Source: Sulfitobacter sp. W027 | GTDB lineage: Bacteria > Pseudomonadota > Alphaproteobacteria > Rhodobacterales > Rhodobacteraceae | Reading direction: 5' to 3' | DNA length: 64,000 nucleotides | NCBI RefSeq assembly: GCF_025143985.1 | Contig: NZ_CP083564.1 | Span: 869,501 to 933,500 of the forward strand | Part shown: positions 43,601 through 54,439 of the stretch, piece by piece | How positions within the stretch are numbered: the first letter of the stretch is position 1 | How the letters are laid out: each line of letters starts with the position of its first letter | Program-made: the position numbers and the translations under genes | The notes under the pieces: generated by a model | The model's database searches: none | What the model saw: only the letters and a program-made list of their open reading frames with translations | Told to the model about the DNA's origin: nothing

Positions 43601-43628
43601 AAAGGCGCGTCCCTCGGGGCGCGCCTTT
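43601..43628. terminator. Bidirectional intrinsic terminator
   Basis: AAAGGCGCG (43601-43609) pairs with its complement (43620-43628) around a 10-base loop, with a TTTTG tract on the plus strand. It separates the convergent repeat-protein and BASS transporter genes. Confidence 0.8.
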
Positions 43629-43641
43629 TGCTTGTCCATTT

Positions 43642-44499
43642 TCAGCGCTTGCGAAACCAAAGTACGAAGGGCAGGGCCACCAGATACATGGTGATCCCAT
43701 AGACCGCCGAGGGCAGAGCATAGGCGCTGAACCCTGATGTTTGACCCGAGATCAAAGCGGCGAGGGTGATGCCCAGAGTGGCGTTCTGGATGCCCACCTC
43801 AATCGAGATCGTCTTGCGCGTCTGCCACGCCAGTCCTGCGGCCCCGGCGATGCCAAGCCCCAGCAGCATCAATGCCGCGTTCAGGCTGATAAGCGCAGGC
43901 CCTAGGCTGGCGAGGTTCTCGGTGAAGAGCCGCCAGTTCCCGGCAAGGGCAGCCAGCACAATCACCGCAAAAAGCAGCGCGGCGAGGGCCGATAGGCCCG
44001 GCTCAATTCGCGCGGCGAGGGTTGGAGCGCCATGGCGCAGCAGCAGCCCAAGCGCGACCGGCAGGGTGGTGATCAAGAACATCGCCAAGGCGAGTGCGGC
44101 GACCGAGACATCCGGCGCAGCGTCGCCCATGAGATGCCGCACGGCGATGGCGGTAAAGATCGGCACGGTCAGGATGCTCAGGAGCGAGACGACCGCCGTT
44201 AATGTCACCGAGAGCGCCACATCGCCCCGGGCAAATTTGCTGACCATGTTTGAGGTCACGCCGCCGGGACAAAAAGACAGGATCATCAGCCCCACCGCCA
44301 GCTCTCCGCTGAGGCCAAAAGCCGTGGCCACGGCCCAAGCGGCGGCGGGCACCAGCACCACTTGGCACAGCGCGCCCAACCCGAAGGCGCGCGGGTATTT
44401 TGCGACGCGGGTGAAGTCTTGGACCGTAAGGCCGACCCCCAGCGACAGCATGATGATCGCCAAAGACAGCGGCAGTACGACGTTGATTAGAATATCCAT
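43642..44499 (-). CDS. Bile acid:sodium symporter (BASS) family transporter
   Basis: A 285-residue protein with about nine membrane helices. The family motif SFCPGGVTSNMVSKFARGDVALSVTLTA (in segments) and the late SIEVGIQNATLGITLA helix are clear. BASS proteins move organic acids such as pyruvate, pantoate or bile acids with sodium; the substrate is open. It is a stand-alone gene with a terminator on its left. Confidence 0.9.
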   Translation of the reverse strand: MDILINVVLPLSLAIIMLSLGVGLTVQDFTRVAKYPRAFGLGALCQVVLVPAAAWAVATAFGLSGELAVGLMILSFCPGGVTSNMVSKFARGDVALSVTLTAVVSLLSILTVPIFTAIAVRHLMGDAAPDVSVAALALAMFLITTLPVALGLLLRHGAPTLAARIEPGLSALAALLFAVIVLAALAGNWRLFTENLASLGPALISLNAALMLLGLGIAGAAGLAWQTRKTISIEVGIQNATLGITLAALISGQTSGFSAYALPSAVYGITMYLVALPFVLWFRKR

Positions 44500-44578
44500 T
44501 TGTCCCCCCTAAAGCTGAAATCAGCCTAGGGGCGGCAAATGTGATCTGGCAAGCCTGACGCGCGCTGGAGGCGCAACG

Positions 44579-46351
44579 TCAGAGTGGCCAGAAGACGAGG
44601 ATCGCGGGGATCGACACGGCGACCACGATGATCTCAAGCGGCAGCCCCATGCGCCAATAGTCGCCAAAGGAATAGCCGCCGGGGCCGAGGATCAGCGTGT
44701 TGTTTTTATGTCCAATCGGCGTGAGGAAGGCCGAGGAGGCCGCCACCGCCACCGCCATCAGGAAGGGGTCTGGGGAGACCCCTAGGGACTGCGCCATCTG
44801 AATGCCAACAGGTGCGGCGACGATGGTTGTCGCCGTGTTGTTCAGCACATCCGAGAGCGACATGGTCACCACCATCAGCACCGTCAGCACGACCCAAGCG
44901 GGCAGCCCTTCGGTCAATCCGACAAGTGCGCCCGCAATCAGCTCGGTCCCGCCTGAGGTTTCCAGCGCCGCCCCCAGCGGGATCATCGACCCCAAAAGCA
45001 CGATCACCGGCCATTCGATATGCGTGTAAAGCTCTGACAATGGCACAATTTTGGCCAGCACATAGCCAACCACGACAATCCCAAGCGCGATGGGCAGATA
45101 GATCAGTCCAAAGGAGGCCGCTGCCACCGCCCCGGCGAACATACCGATGGCGAGCCACGTCTTGCTGTCTTGGGTGACGGCAAGGCCACGGTCGGCCAGC
45201 GGCAGCACGCCCAGCCAGTCGGTGACATGGGCAACCGTATCGCGCGGGACCAGCAGTAGGAGAATGTCACCGGGCTTCAGCTCGGTCGTGCGCAATTGCG
45301 AGGTGATCTTGCGGCCTTGCCGAGACAGACCCAGAAGCACCGTGCGCTGACGCCACGAGAGGCCCACCGCCTGCGCCGTGCGACCGTTGAGGCGCGAGGC
45401 TTCGGTCACCACGACCTCGACAATTTCGACCCCGTCGCCATCGGCCAGCAGCAGGTCTTCGCGCTCACTGTCCGCCAACGCGAGGTTCAGGGTGCTGCGG
45501 AATTCATCCAAAGCGTCGGGCGTGGCCTCCAACACCAGCGCGTCCCCGGCTTGCAGCACCGCATTACGCGCGGTGCCATAGCGCCTCTTGCCATCCCGCA
45601 TCAGCCCAAGGATCGCCACATCGGCCTTATGTGCTTCTTCCTGTAGTTCTGCCAAACGCTTGCCGATCTGTTTGTTGCCCTCGGGCACGGTCAGCTCGGC
45701 GATATATTCCGCGATATCCTCAGCCTCGATCATGGCGTCTTCGCGGGCGGGGATCAAACGCCAGCCGATCAGCGCCACGAAGATCAGCCCGGCGATGGCC
45801 GCCAGACCGCCCACCGGGGCAAAATCGAACATCTTGAACGGCGCGCCCAGCGATTCCTGCCGGATTGACGCGATGATGATATTGGGGGGTGTGCCGATCA
45901 GCGTGGCCATGCCGCCAAGGATGGTGGCAAAGCTCAGCGGCATCAGGCTCAGCCCAGGCGCGCGGCCCGCTTTTCGGGCGGTTTGGATGTCCACCGGCAT
46001 CAGCAAAGCCAAGGCCGCTACGTTGTTCATGAAGGCCGAGAGCACCCCACCTACAGCGCCCATAATGGAGATATGCGCCCCAAGCGAGCGCGAGCTGTCC
46101 ACCAACGTCCGGGTGATCAACATCACCGCGCCCGAGCGCACCAGCCCGGCAGAGACCACCAGTACCAGTGCCACGATCAACGTCGCCGGGTGGCCAAAGC
46201 CGTCAAAGGCGTTCTTGGTCGGCACCACCCCCAGCACCACCCCGGCCATCAGCGCCGCAAAGGCCACGATGTCATAACGAAAGCGGCCCCAGAGCAGCAG
46301 GCCAAAGACCGCGCCGAAGAGGGTGAAAAGAATAATCTGATCTGTGGTCAT
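44579..46351 (-). CDS. SLC13 family permease with central TrkA-C domains (2 of 2)
   Basis: A 590-residue anion transporter with the same design as the one at 38.7-40.5 kb. N-terminal helices include the ALALLMPVDIQTARKAGRAPG block and FATILGGMATLIGTPPNIIIA. Two TrkA-C domains lie at about 205-390, and the C-terminal helices include LTPIGHKNNTLILGPGGYSFGDYWRMG, a substrate-binding signature. The two proteins are clearly related but not near-identical. It is divergent from yebC. Confidence 0.9.
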   Translation of the reverse strand: MTTDQIILFTLFGAVFGLLLWGRFRYDIVAFAALMAGVVLGVVPTKNAFDGFGHPATLIVALVLVVSAGLVRSGAVMLITRTLVDSSRSLGAHISIMGAVGGVLSAFMNNVAALALLMPVDIQTARKAGRAPGLSLMPLSFATILGGMATLIGTPPNIIIASIRQESLGAPFKMFDFAPVGGLAAIAGLIFVALIGWRLIPAREDAMIEAEDIAEYIAELTVPEGNKQIGKRLAELQEEAHKADVAILGLMRDGKRRYGTARNAVLQAGDALVLEATPDALDEFRSTLNLALADSEREDLLLADGDGVEIVEVVVTEASRLNGRTAQAVGLSWRQRTVLLGLSRQGRKITSQLRTTELKPGDILLLLVPRDTVAHVTDWLGVLPLADRGLAVTQDSKTWLAIGMFAGAVAAASFGLIYLPIALGIVVVGYVLAKIVPLSELYTHIEWPVIVLLGSMIPLGAALETSGGTELIAGALVGLTEGLPAWVVLTVLMVVTMSLSDVLNNTATTIVAAPVGIQMAQSLGVSPDPFLMAVAVAASSAFLTPIGHKNNTLILGPGGYSFGDYWRMGLPLEIIVVAVSIPAILVFWPL

Positions 46352-46470
46352 ATATACGGTCTAACGTGGTTGCCTCATCGGCGGAAAGCTAAGCACAGGC
46401 CGGGTGGCTTGTTCCAGCGGTGATGCTGGCATATAGAGTGGCGCAAACGCATTGCCAGAACGAGGTATTC

Positions 46471-47211
46471 ATGGCCGGTCACTCCAAATGGGCAAACATC
46501 CAGCATCGCAAGGGCCGTCAGGACAAGCTGCGCGCCAAGGTGTTTTCCAAACTCTCCAAGGAAATCACCATCGCGGCCAAGATGGGCGATCCCGACCCGG
46601 AAAAGAACCCGCGTCTGCGCATGGCCGTGAAAGAGGCCAAGGGCCAGTCCATGCCCAAGGACAACATCGAACGCGCCATCAAGAAAGCGATCGGCGGCGA
46701 GGGCGAGGATTACGAGGAAATCCGCTATGAGGGCTATGGGCCGAATGGCGTGGCGGTGATTGTCGAGGCGATGACCGACAACCGCAACCGCACCGCCTCG
46801 ACCGTGCGTTCGACCTTCACCAAGAACGGCGGCAATCTGGGCGAGACGGGTTCGGTCGGCTTTATGTTCGAGCGTAAGGGCGAGGTGATCTACCCGGCTT
46901 CCGTCGGCGACGCGGACACTGTGATGATGGCGGCGATCGAGGCCGGGGCTGAGGATGTGGAAAGCTCTGAAGACGGCCACGTCATTTATTGCGCCGACAC
47001 CGATCTCAACGAAGTCTCGACCGCGCTCGAGGCCGAATTGGGCGAGTCGGAATCGACCAAACTGATCTGGCGTCCGGTCACGACGACAGAGATGGATCTT
47101 GAGAACATGGAAAAGCTGATGAAGCTGGTCGATGCGCTTGAGGAAGACGACGATGTGCAGCGCGTCACCACCAACTTTGAGGCTTCCGACGAGGTTATGG
47201 CGCAGCTTTAA
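46471..47211 (+). CDS. yebC: YebC/PmpR family protein
   Basis: A 246-residue protein starting [18 protein letters not shown], a universal YebC N-terminus, with [11 protein letters not shown] and [22 protein letters not shown]. YebC proteins were first seen as transcription regulators; recent work shows they relieve ribosome stalling on proline stretches. This fits the proline-rich proteins coded in this window only as background. The ATG at 46471 follows a GAGG site. It overlaps the end of the convergent LysR gene by 4 bases. Confidence 0.93.
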   Translation: MAGHSKWANIQHRKGRQDKLRAKVFSKLSKEITIAAKMGDPDPEKNPRLRMAVKEAKGQSMPKDNIERAIKKAIGGEGEDYEEIRYEGYGPNGVAVIVEAMTDNRNRTASTVRSTFTKNGGNLGETGSVGFMFERKGEVIYPASVGDADTVMMAAIEAGAEDVESSEDGHVIYCADTDLNEVSTALEAELGESESTKLIWRPVTTTEMDLENMEKLMKLVDALEEDDDVQRVTTNFEASDEVMAQL

Positions 47212-48089
47212 CGCGCCTCTTGCACCAGCGCCTCGCGCGCCGCGGCCCGAATGGAGGCGGTGAGCAGGGCGAGCGCGGGCGCCATGATCCGCGCGACCTG
47301 CCAATAGAGCGGCACATCCAGCGGCAGAGCCTCGTCGAATGAGACGAGGCGGCCCATCTCCATATCCTCAGCCACCAGAGGGGCAGGGTTCATGCCCCAT
47401 CCCAAGCCTTCGCGCGCCGCCGCCACGAAGCCGTGACTTGAGGGCAGGTGGTGGCTGGGCGGGGTCAGTCGCTGCCCGGTCTTTTGCATCAGCCAACGCC
47501 CCTGCAGTTGGTCCTTTCGGTTAAAGGTCAGCATCGGCGCACGCGCCAGTGCCTCGGCGGTCATGCCATCTGCAAACCAGCTTTCCACATAGGCGGGGCT
47601 TGCCGTCGCATGGTATCGCAGCGCACCCAAAGCCAGCACATCGCAGCCCGGTGCCGCGCGGGCTTGTCCTGTCACCGCCGCGCTGACCTCTCCCCGGCGC
47701 AGCCAATCTGCCGAGGTGTCTTGATCGTCAATCATCAGATCAAAAAGCATCTCGGGCACTTGAGCCAACGCCGGGATAAGCCATGTCGCCAATACATCCG
47801 CAGGCACCGCCAGCCGCAGCCGGGGTGGGGCGGTGGTATCACTGGCGCCCAAAGCCTGCGCTTCCAGCAGGGCAACATCTTCGGCGTGTTTGGCGAGACG
47901 CTGGCCCATCGGTGTGCCGGTGCAGGGCTGACCGCGCAAGACCAACGTCGCGCCGACGCGGTCTTCCAAAGCCTTCACCCGCTGCGAAATCGCCGAGGGG
48001 GTCACCCCAAGCGCCGCCGCCGCTGCATCAAAGCTCCCAAGCCGTAGGATTTGCGCCAGAGCAGTAAGCTGGGCGCTATCAAGCTGCAT
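47208..48089 (-). CDS. lysG: LysR family regulator ArgP/LysG
   Basis: A 293-residue LysR regulator. The N-terminal HTH ([36 protein letters not shown]) is typical of the ArgP/LysG subgroup, and the effector domain follows. It stands divergent from a LysE exporter gene with 88 bases between the starts, the classical pair in which LysG activates lysE when lysine or arginine is high. Confidence 0.9.
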   Translation of the reverse strand: MQLDSAQLTALAQILRLGSFDAAAAALGVTPSAISQRVKALEDRVGATLVLRGQPCTGTPMGQRLAKHAEDVALLEAQALGASDTTAPPRLRLAVPADVLATWLIPALAQVPEMLFDLMIDDQDTSADWLRRGEVSAAVTGQARAAPGCDVLALGALRYHATASPAYVESWFADGMTAEALARAPMLTFNRKDQLQGRWLMQKTGQRLTPPSHHLPSSHGFVAAAREGLGWGMNPAPLVAEDMEMGRLVSFDEALPLDVPLYWQVARIMAPALALLTASIRAAAREALVQEAR

Positions 48090-48177
48090 AAGTTTTTCTA
48101 ATCCCGACGTAGACTATTGAATTTGAGTAATCTGGACAACAAGGCTAGGCAAGTGCAACCTAAGACAGGACGCCCTA

Positions 48178-48777
48178 ATGCTGACCTCCTTCCTCCCCGG
48201 CTTTGCGCTGAGCCTCACCCTCATCATGGCCATCGGCGCACAGAACGCCTTTGTGCTGCGCCAAGGGCTGCGGCGCGAGCATGTCTTAGCGGTGGTTCTG
48301 GTATGCGCCACCTCGGATGCGATTCTGATCACGGCGGGCGTGGCGGGTTTCGGCGCGCTGGCCGAAGCGGCACCGTGGTTCGGCCCCTTGATGCGCTACG
48401 GCGGCGCGGCCTTCCTGCTGTGGTACGGCTGGCGCAATGCGGTGTCAGCTTGGCAGGGCGGGGAGGCGCTGGAGACCGAAGGGCAATCCACCCGGAGCTC
48501 GGGCAAGGCGATCCTGACCTTACTGGCGCTGACATGGCTAAACCCGCATGTCTATCTTGATACATTAGTGCTGCTTGGGTCGATCTCGGCGCAATATCCC
48601 GACCGTCTGAGCTTTGGCATCGGCGCAGCGCTGGCGAGCTTTGTGTTCTTCTTCGCGCTTGGTTATGGCGCGCGGCTTCTTGCGCCGCTCTTCGCCAAAC
48701 CGCGCAGTTGGCAGGTTTTGGACGCGGTGATTGCCGTAACCATGTGGGCAATTGCGATCAAATTGGTTGCGATGTGA
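48178..48777 (+). CDS. lysE: LysE/ArgO family amino acid exporter
   Basis: A 199-residue inner membrane exporter with five or six helices. The N-terminal GFALSLTLIMAIGAQNAFVLRQGLRREH block and the TWLNPHVYLDTLVLLGSIS helix are the LysE/ArgO hallmarks. It exports lysine and/or arginine when peptides overload the cell. Control by the divergent LysR protein is inferred from position. Confidence 0.92.
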   Translation: MLTSFLPGFALSLTLIMAIGAQNAFVLRQGLRREHVLAVVLVCATSDAILITAGVAGFGALAEAAPWFGPLMRYGGAAFLLWYGWRNAVSAWQGGEALETEGQSTRSSGKAILTLLALTWLNPHVYLDTLVLLGSISAQYPDRLSFGIGAALASFVFFFALGYGARLLAPLFAKPRSWQVLDAVIAVTMWAIAIKLVAM

Positions 48778-48831
48778 ATAAATTGCCGCGGTGATCTTGC
48801 CCTTGCCCGCACTTTGGGAAAGGGTCGCGGC

Positions 48832-49761
48832 ATGACACAAAACCCGGCCACCACCCCCGACATCCCCGTTCCCACCAATCGCCCGCTTGTCGGAGTGTTT
48901 TGGATGCTGGTCACGGGGGCTTGTTTTATCGGCGTGACCGCGCTGGTGAAATATATGGGGCCGCGCTTGCCTTCGGCAGAGGCCGCCTTTCTGCGCTATG
49001 CCATGGGGCTGGTTTTCATCTTGCCGATGCTGCGCTCGCTGCTGGCCACGCCGGTCAGTGGGCGGCAATGGGGGCTGTTCGGTCTGCGCGGGTTCTTCCA
49101 CGCGGGCGGGGTGATCTTGTGGTTCTACGCCATGACGCGCCTGCCGATTGCTGAGGTGACGGCGATGAACTACCTCGCGCCGATCTATGTCACCGTCGGC
49201 GCTGCGCTCTTTCTGGGCGAAAAGCTCGCGGCGCGGCGCATCGTGGCGGTCTGTCTGGGGCTGGCGGGGGCGGCGATCATCCTGCGGCCCGGCTTTCGCG
49301 AAGTCTCAACCGGGCATCTGGCGATGCTGCTGGCGGCGGTGGTTTTCGCAGGCTCCTACCTTTTGGCCAAAGTGCTGGCGGATGAGGCGCGGCCTGTGAT
49401 GATCGTCACCATGCTGTCGATCTTCGTGACCATTGGCCTTGCGCCCTTCGCCTTCACCGTCTGGATCACGCCCACTGTGCAGGAATTGCTGATCCTCGCC
49501 GGCGTCGCCTTTTTCGCCACGGCGGGGCATTTCACCATGACGCTGGCCTTTGCCGCGGCCCCCGTGACGGTGACGCAGCCGGTGACTTTCCTGCAATTGA
49601 TTTGGGCCACGATCCTTGGCGTCGTGGTCTTTGCCGAGCCGGTCGACATCTGGGTGGTGCTGGGCGGCGCGGTGATCTTGGGCTCGGTCACCTTTATTAC
49701 TTGGCGCGAAGCGATGCTGAAACGGCAGGTCACGCCGCCCGCTCACGCCACGAAATTCTGA
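48832..49761 (+). CDS. EamA/DMT family permease
   Basis: A 309-residue protein with ten predicted helices in two EamA halves (first near FWMLVTGACFIGVTALVKYMG, second near LAMLLAAVVFAGSYLLAKVLA). DMT permeases export amino acids, purines or other metabolites; the substrate is not set. The ATG at 48832 is chosen over a TTG six codons earlier. The gene ends just before the betI promoter. Confidence 0.88.
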   Translation: MTQNPATTPDIPVPTNRPLVGVFWMLVTGACFIGVTALVKYMGPRLPSAEAAFLRYAMGLVFILPMLRSLLATPVSGRQWGLFGLRGFFHAGGVILWFYAMTRLPIAEVTAMNYLAPIYVTVGAALFLGEKLAARRIVAVCLGLAGAAIILRPGFREVSTGHLAMLLAAVVFAGSYLLAKVLADEARPVMIVTMLSIFVTIGLAPFAFTVWITPTVQELLILAGVAFFATAGHFTMTLAFAAAPVTVTQPVTFLQLIWATILGVVVFAEPVDIWVVLGGAVILGSVTFITWREAMLKRQVTPPAHATKF

Positions 49762-49787
49762 CGGAGGCGGTGGTCTCTGGTAACTTG

Positions 49788-49817
49788 ATTGACGAGTCAA
49801 TAAAGATTCCCCTATCC
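49788..49817 (+). promoter_or_regulatory. betI promoter with BetI-type operator
   Basis: The perfect inverted repeat ATTGAC-GA-GTCAAT (49788-49801) overlaps the -35 hexamer TTGACG (49789-49794). A weak -10 CTATCC (49812-49817) lies 17 bp further on. A palindrome over the promoter of a TetR-type gene is the expected site for autorepression, here lifted by choline. Confidence 0.7.
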
Positions 49818-49853
49818 TGAGGCGGTCAACACTGCCCCAAGGACCCGAATCCA

Positions 49854-50429
49854 ATGCCCAAAGTCGGAATGGAACCCATTCGCCGCTCTGCGCTGGTCAA
49901 AGCCACCATCGCCGAGATCGGCGAAGCTCAGTCGCTGGATGTGACGGTGAGCCAGATCGCCAAGCGGGCGGGCATGTCGAGCGCGCTGGCGCATCACTAT
50001 TTCGGCGGCAAGAATCAGATCTTCCTCGCCGCGATGCGTCATATCCTGTCGGAATATGCCGCCGGGGTGCGCGAACGGCTAGCCACGGCCCGCACGCCGC
50101 ATGACAGGGCAGCGGCGATCATCGTCGCCAGTTTCGACGACACCGGCTTTCACCCCGGCACGATCAGCGCATGGATGACACTCTACGCCCATGCCCGCAC
50201 CAATCCCGAAACGCGGCGGCTGCTGACGGCTTATCAAAGCCGCCTGCGCTCCAACCTCACCCATGCGCTGCGCCCGATCAGCCCTCAACCCGAAGGTGAC
50301 GCCGACACATTGGCGGCGCTGATTGATGGGCTCTATCTGCGCGCCGCGCTGTCGGACAATGTCAGCGCTGCCGAAGCCATGACCCGCGCGCTCTATACCC
50401 TCGACCTGCTGCTGAAAGCGGGCCGCTGA
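49854..50429 (+). CDS. betI: TetR family choline-responsive repressor BetI
   Basis: A 191-residue regulator starting [24 protein letters not shown], with the [29 protein letters not shown]. The N-terminus and HTH match BetI, which represses the bet genes in the absence of choline. It is the first gene of betIBA; the gap to betB is 76 bases. Confidence 0.92.
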   Translation: MPKVGMEPIRRSALVKATIAEIGEAQSLDVTVSQIAKRAGMSSALAHHYFGGKNQIFLAAMRHILSEYAAGVRERLATARTPHDRAAAIIVASFDDTGFHPGTISAWMTLYAHARTNPETRRLLTAYQSRLRSNLTHALRPISPQPEGDADTLAALIDGLYLRAALSDNVSAAEAMTRALYTLDLLLKAGR

Positions 50430-50505
50430 ACACGGCGGAGAAGGGCGGCATTGCCGCGCTCCGCCTCCTCGAACACTCCGCCCCTCAGGCAAGAAAGTAT
50501 CTTTG

Positions 50506-51963
50506 ATGTCCTATGATCCCCAACCCACAGCCAGCCATTTCATCGACGGCGCCTATGTCGAAGACACGAACGGCACGCCGATCCCGGTGATCTATCCCGC
50601 CACGGGCGAGACGATCGCAACGGTCTATGCCGCGACGCCTGCAATCGTCGAGCAGGCCATCACATCGGCCCGTAAAGCCCAAGCCGGATGGGCTGCGATG
50701 AGCGGGACTGAGCGGGGGCGCGTGCTGCGCCGCGCCGCTGACATGATCCGCGACCGCAACCATGATCTGTCGGTGCTCGAGACCTATGACACCGGCAAAC
50801 CCTATCAAGAAACCTCTGTCGCCGATGCCACCAGCGGAGCCGACGCGCTGGAGTATTTCGGCGGTCTGGCGGGCAGCCTGACGGGCGAGCATATCCAATT
50901 GGGCGAAGACTGGGTCTATACCCGCCGCGAGGCGCTTGGCCTTTGCGTTGGCATCGGCGCGTGGAACTACCCGACCCAGATCGCCTGCTGGAAAGCCGCG
51001 CCCGCGCTGGCCTGCGGCAATGCGATGATCTTTAAACCGTCTGAGACCACGCCGCTTTGTGCGTTGAAGGTGGCTGAAATTCTGGTCGAGGCCGGACTGC
51101 CTGCGGGCCTGTTCAACGTGGTGCAGGGCATGGGCGAAGTGGGCCGGTCGCTGGTGACTGATCCGCGTGTTGATAAGGTCTCACTGACCGGATCGGTGCC
51201 GACGGGCCGCAAGGTCTATGCGGCAGCGGCTGAGGGCATCAAACATGTGACCATGGAACTAGGCGGCAAGTCCCCCATGATCGTCTTTGAAGATGCCAAC
51301 ATCGAGAACGCGGTAAGCGGCGCGATTTTGGGCAACTTCTACAGTTCCGGGCAGATTTGCTCAAACGGCACGCGGGTCTTTGTGCACCGCGACATTAAGG
51401 AAGCGTTTCTCGCCCGCCTCGCCGAACGGCTGGGCAATGCGGTGATCGGCGATCCGATGGACCCCGACACCAGCTTTGGCCCGATGGTCAGCGAACGGCA
51501 AATGCAGATCGCGCTGGACTATGTGGCGAAGGGCGAGGCCGAGGGCGCGCGTCTGGTCTATGGTGGCCAGCGGATCGAACGCGAGGGTTTTTACATGCGG
51601 CCCACCGTCTTTGCCGATGTCAAAGACGACATGTTAATCGCCCGCGAAGAGATTTTCGGCCCCGTCATGGCGGTCTTGGATTTCGCGGATGAGGCCGAGG
51701 TCATGGCCCGCGCCAATGCCACCGAGTATGGCCTCGCTGCGGGGGTCTTTACCAATGACCTCAGCCGCGCGCACCGGGTTGCGGCCGGGTTTGAGGCGGG
51801 CACCTGCTACATCAACACTTATAATGATGCGCCGGTCGAAGCGCCTTTTGGGGGCATGAAAAACTCCGGTGTCGGGCGCGAGAACTCCAAGGCGGCGATC
51901 AACCACTACAGCCAGTTGAAGTCGGTCTATGTGCGCATGGGCGATGTCGAAGCGCCGTTCTGA
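50506..51963 (+). CDS. betB: Betaine aldehyde dehydrogenase
   Basis: A 485-residue NAD-dependent aldehyde dehydrogenase that oxidises betaine aldehyde to glycine betaine, an osmoprotectant. Motifs in order are [24 protein letters not shown], the [11 protein letters not shown] nucleotide region, ELGGKSP with the catalytic Glu, and [13 protein letters not shown] with the catalytic Cys. The ATG at 50506 is used. Confidence 0.95.
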   Translation: MSYDPQPTASHFIDGAYVEDTNGTPIPVIYPATGETIATVYAATPAIVEQAITSARKAQAGWAAMSGTERGRVLRRAADMIRDRNHDLSVLETYDTGKPYQETSVADATSGADALEYFGGLAGSLTGEHIQLGEDWVYTRREALGLCVGIGAWNYPTQIACWKAAPALACGNAMIFKPSETTPLCALKVAEILVEAGLPAGLFNVVQGMGEVGRSLVTDPRVDKVSLTGSVPTGRKVYAAAAEGIKHVTMELGGKSPMIVFEDANIENAVSGAILGNFYSSGQICSNGTRVFVHRDIKEAFLARLAERLGNAVIGDPMDPDTSFGPMVSERQMQIALDYVAKGEAEGARLVYGGQRIEREGFYMRPTVFADVKDDMLIAREEIFGPVMAVLDFADEAEVMARANATEYGLAAGVFTNDLSRAHRVAAGFEAGTCYINTYNDAPVEAPFGGMKNSGVGRENSKAAINHYSQLKSVYVRMGDVEAPF

Positions 51964-52044
51964 ACGCCGAAAATGAGCGGGCAGCGCGGGCCGGTTCGCC
52001 GGGCGCTGCCCCGTACCCGTACGGACCCACGGAAGGTGAAGAGA

Positions 52045-53703
52045 ATGGAAGCTGAATTTGTCATCGTTGGCGCGGGCTCCGCGGGCTGCGCCATGGCCTA
52101 CCGTCTGGCCGAGGCAGGCCGCAAGGTCACGATCATCGAACACGGCGGGAGCGACGCGGGACCCTTCATCCAGATGCCCGCCGCGCTCAGCTATCCAATG
52201 AACATGCCGCGCTACGACTGGGGCTACAAATCCGAGCCGGAGCCGCATTTGAACGGGCGAGAGCTGGTCTGCCCGCGCGGCAAGGTGATCGGCGGCTCGT
52301 CTTCGATCAACGGAATGGTCTATGTGCGCGGCCACGCCAAGGATTTCGACCATTGGGAAGAGAGCGGCGCGCAGGGTTGGTCCTATGCGGACGTGCTGCC
52401 CTACTACAAGCGCATGGAGACATGGCACGAGAACGGCCACGGCGGCGATGCAGCCTGGCGCGGCACGGATGGGCCGCTGCATGTCAGCCGTGGGCCACGG
52501 GCCAATCCGCTGTTTGATGCCTTTGTGCAGGCGGGTGCGCAGGCGGGCTATCAGGTGACCGAGGATTACAATGGCGAGAAGCAAGAGGGCTTTGGCCCGA
52601 TGGAGCAGACCGTCTGGAATGGGCGGCGCTGGTCGGCGGCGAATGCCTACCTGCGGCCTGCTCAGAAAACCGGAAACGTGACGCTGATCCGCGCTTTGGC
52701 ACAGCGGGTGGTGATTGAGGACGGGCGCGCCGTGGGCGTTGAGGTCAAGCGTGGCGCGGCCACCGAGGTCATCCGTGCGCAGCGCGAAGTGGTGCTGGCC
52801 GCGTCGTCGATCAACTCACCCAAACTGCTGATGCTGTCGGGCATTGGCCCGGCGGCGCATCTGGCGGACCATGGCATCGACGTAGTCGCCGACCGCCCCG
52901 GCGTGGGGCAGAACCTGCAAGACCATCTGGAGCTCTATATTCAGATGGCCTCAAGCCAGCCGATCACGCTTTATAAGCATTGGAACTTGCTGTCGAAGGC
53001 GGTGATCGGGGCGCAGTGGCTCTTTACCAAGACCGGCATGGGCGCGTCGAACCAGTTTGAATCCGCGGCCTTCATCCGCTCGAAACCCGGCGTGGAATAC
53101 CCTGATATTCAATACCATTTCCTCCCCATCGCGGTGCGCTATGACGGGCAAGCGGCGGCCGAAGGACATGGCTTTCAAGCCCATACCGGGCCGATGCGCT
53201 CCAAATCGCGGGGCGACATTACCCTGCGCTCGGCGGACCCGGCCGAGGCGCCGCGCATCCGCTTCAACTATATGTCTCATCCTGACGATTGGGAGGAATT
53301 CCGCACCTGCATCCGCCTCACGCGCGAGATCTTCGGGCAGGAAGCGTTCAAGCCCTTCGTGAAGCATGAAATTCAGCCCGGGGCCGCGCTTCAGTCGGAT
53401 GCGGAGCTTAATAGTTTCATCGCTGAACATGCGGAAAGCGCCTATCACCCCTGTGGCACCTGCCGCATGGGCGCAGCGGATGATCCAGGCGCGGTGGTCG
53501 ACCCGCAGGCGCGGGTGATTGGGGTTGAGGGGCTGCGGGTGGCCGATAGTTCGATCTTTCCGCGCATCACCAATGGCAACCTAAATGCGCCGTCGATCAT
53601 GGTGGGGGAAAAGGTCTCGGACCTGCTTTTGGGGCGCGATCCTTTGCCACGCGCGAATGAGGAGCCTTGGTTACACCCCAATTGGCAGGTGGCGCAGCGA
53701 TAG
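52045..53703 (+). CDS. betA: Choline dehydrogenase
   Basis: A 552-residue GMC-family FAD enzyme that oxidises choline to betaine aldehyde. The N-terminal dinucleotide motif [34 protein letters not shown] and the C-terminal HPCGTCRMG and [18 protein letters not shown] active-site blocks are intact. The ATG at 52045 follows GGAAGGTGAAGAGA. It is the third gene of betIBA; no choline transporter gene lies in the window. Confidence 0.94.
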   Translation: MEAEFVIVGAGSAGCAMAYRLAEAGRKVTIIEHGGSDAGPFIQMPAALSYPMNMPRYDWGYKSEPEPHLNGRELVCPRGKVIGGSSSINGMVYVRGHAKDFDHWEESGAQGWSYADVLPYYKRMETWHENGHGGDAAWRGTDGPLHVSRGPRANPLFDAFVQAGAQAGYQVTEDYNGEKQEGFGPMEQTVWNGRRWSAANAYLRPAQKTGNVTLIRALAQRVVIEDGRAVGVEVKRGAATEVIRAQREVVLAASSINSPKLLMLSGIGPAAHLADHGIDVVADRPGVGQNLQDHLELYIQMASSQPITLYKHWNLLSKAVIGAQWLFTKTGMGASNQFESAAFIRSKPGVEYPDIQYHFLPIAVRYDGQAAAEGHGFQAHTGPMRSKSRGDITLRSADPAEAPRIRFNYMSHPDDWEEFRTCIRLTREIFGQEAFKPFVKHEIQPGAALQSDAELNSFIAEHAESAYHPCGTCRMGAADDPGAVVDPQARVIGVEGLRVADSSIFPRITNGNLNAPSIMVGEKVSDLLLGRDPLPRANEEPWLHPNWQVAQR

Positions 53704-53764
53704 CTGTTAACCTCTCTTAATTTAGCGGCTTGAAGGCAACGGGGCAGGGCGTCATACCTGCCCC

Positions 53765-54439
53765 ATGTTAAGGATTTGTTCACTTTTCACCCTCAGTCTG
53801 GCGCTGAGCTTCGGGGCTGTTCCTGCCGATGCGCAGACTGTCTCGGGCGTGGTGCGGGTGATCGATGGGGATACCATTGATCTCAACGGCACGCGCATCC
53901 GTCTGCATGGCATTGATGCGCTTGAGGCGAGCCAGACTTGCGAAACGGCCACGGGGCAGCCATGGGCCTGTGGCGATTGGACAACGAGGGAGGTGCGCGA
54001 AAGATATCAAGGCGCTAAAGCTGAATGTGAGGCGCTGGACCGCGACCGCTATGATCGCATCGTCGCGCGCTGCCAAGTGGGTGGCGTCGACGTGGGGCAG
54101 ACGCTGGTGCGTGACGGGCTGGCATTCGCCTATCGTAAGTATTCGATGGACTATGATCTGGATGAAAAGGCCGCATTCGTCGCGGAACGTGGCATTCATG
54201 GGTTCAAGACGATCTCTCCCGCACGCTATCGCGTGACCCGCCGCAGCGGGACAGAGCCCACGCGGCCCAAGGGAAGTTGCCAGATCAAGGGCAATATCAG
54301 TGCCAAGGGAACCAAGATTTATCATATGCCGGGGCAGGACTTTTACACCCGCACGCGGATCAATACCCGCAAGGGCGAAAGATGGTTCTGTAGCGAAGCC
54401 GAAGCGCGGGGTGCGGGCTGGCGACCTGCGCGGCGCTAG
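53765..54439 (+). CDS. Secreted thermonuclease-like protein
   Basis: A 224-residue protein with a signal peptide ending near PADAQ (residue about 24) and a staphylococcal nuclease-like domain (VIDGDTIDLNGTRIRLHGIDALEASQ, then CEALDRDRYDRIVARCQVGGVDVGQTLVRDGLAFAYRKYS in segments). A C-terminal extension reads GNISAKGTKIYHMPGQDFY and WFCSEAEARGAGW, a module often found after nuclease domains. The catalytic Arg/Glu/Arg pattern is partly kept. It faces pccR tail to tail, one base after it. Confidence 0.88.
   Translation: MLRICSLFTLSLALSFGAVPADAQTVSGVVRVIDGDTIDLNGTRIRLHGIDALEASQTCETATGQPWACGDWTTREVRERYQGAKAECEALDRDRYDRIVARCQVGGVDVGQTLVRDGLAFAYRKYSMDYDLDEKAAFVAERGIHGFKTISPARYRVTRRSGTEPTRPKGSCQIKGNISAKGTKIYHMPGQDFYTRTRINTRKGERWFCSEAEARGAGWRPARR

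Noticed and set aside
48090..48177. Perfect LysG operator between lysG and lysE
   Set aside because: ACTATTGAATTTGAGTAAT is only an imperfect dyad, so I do not list it as an operator, although a LysG site is expected in this gap.
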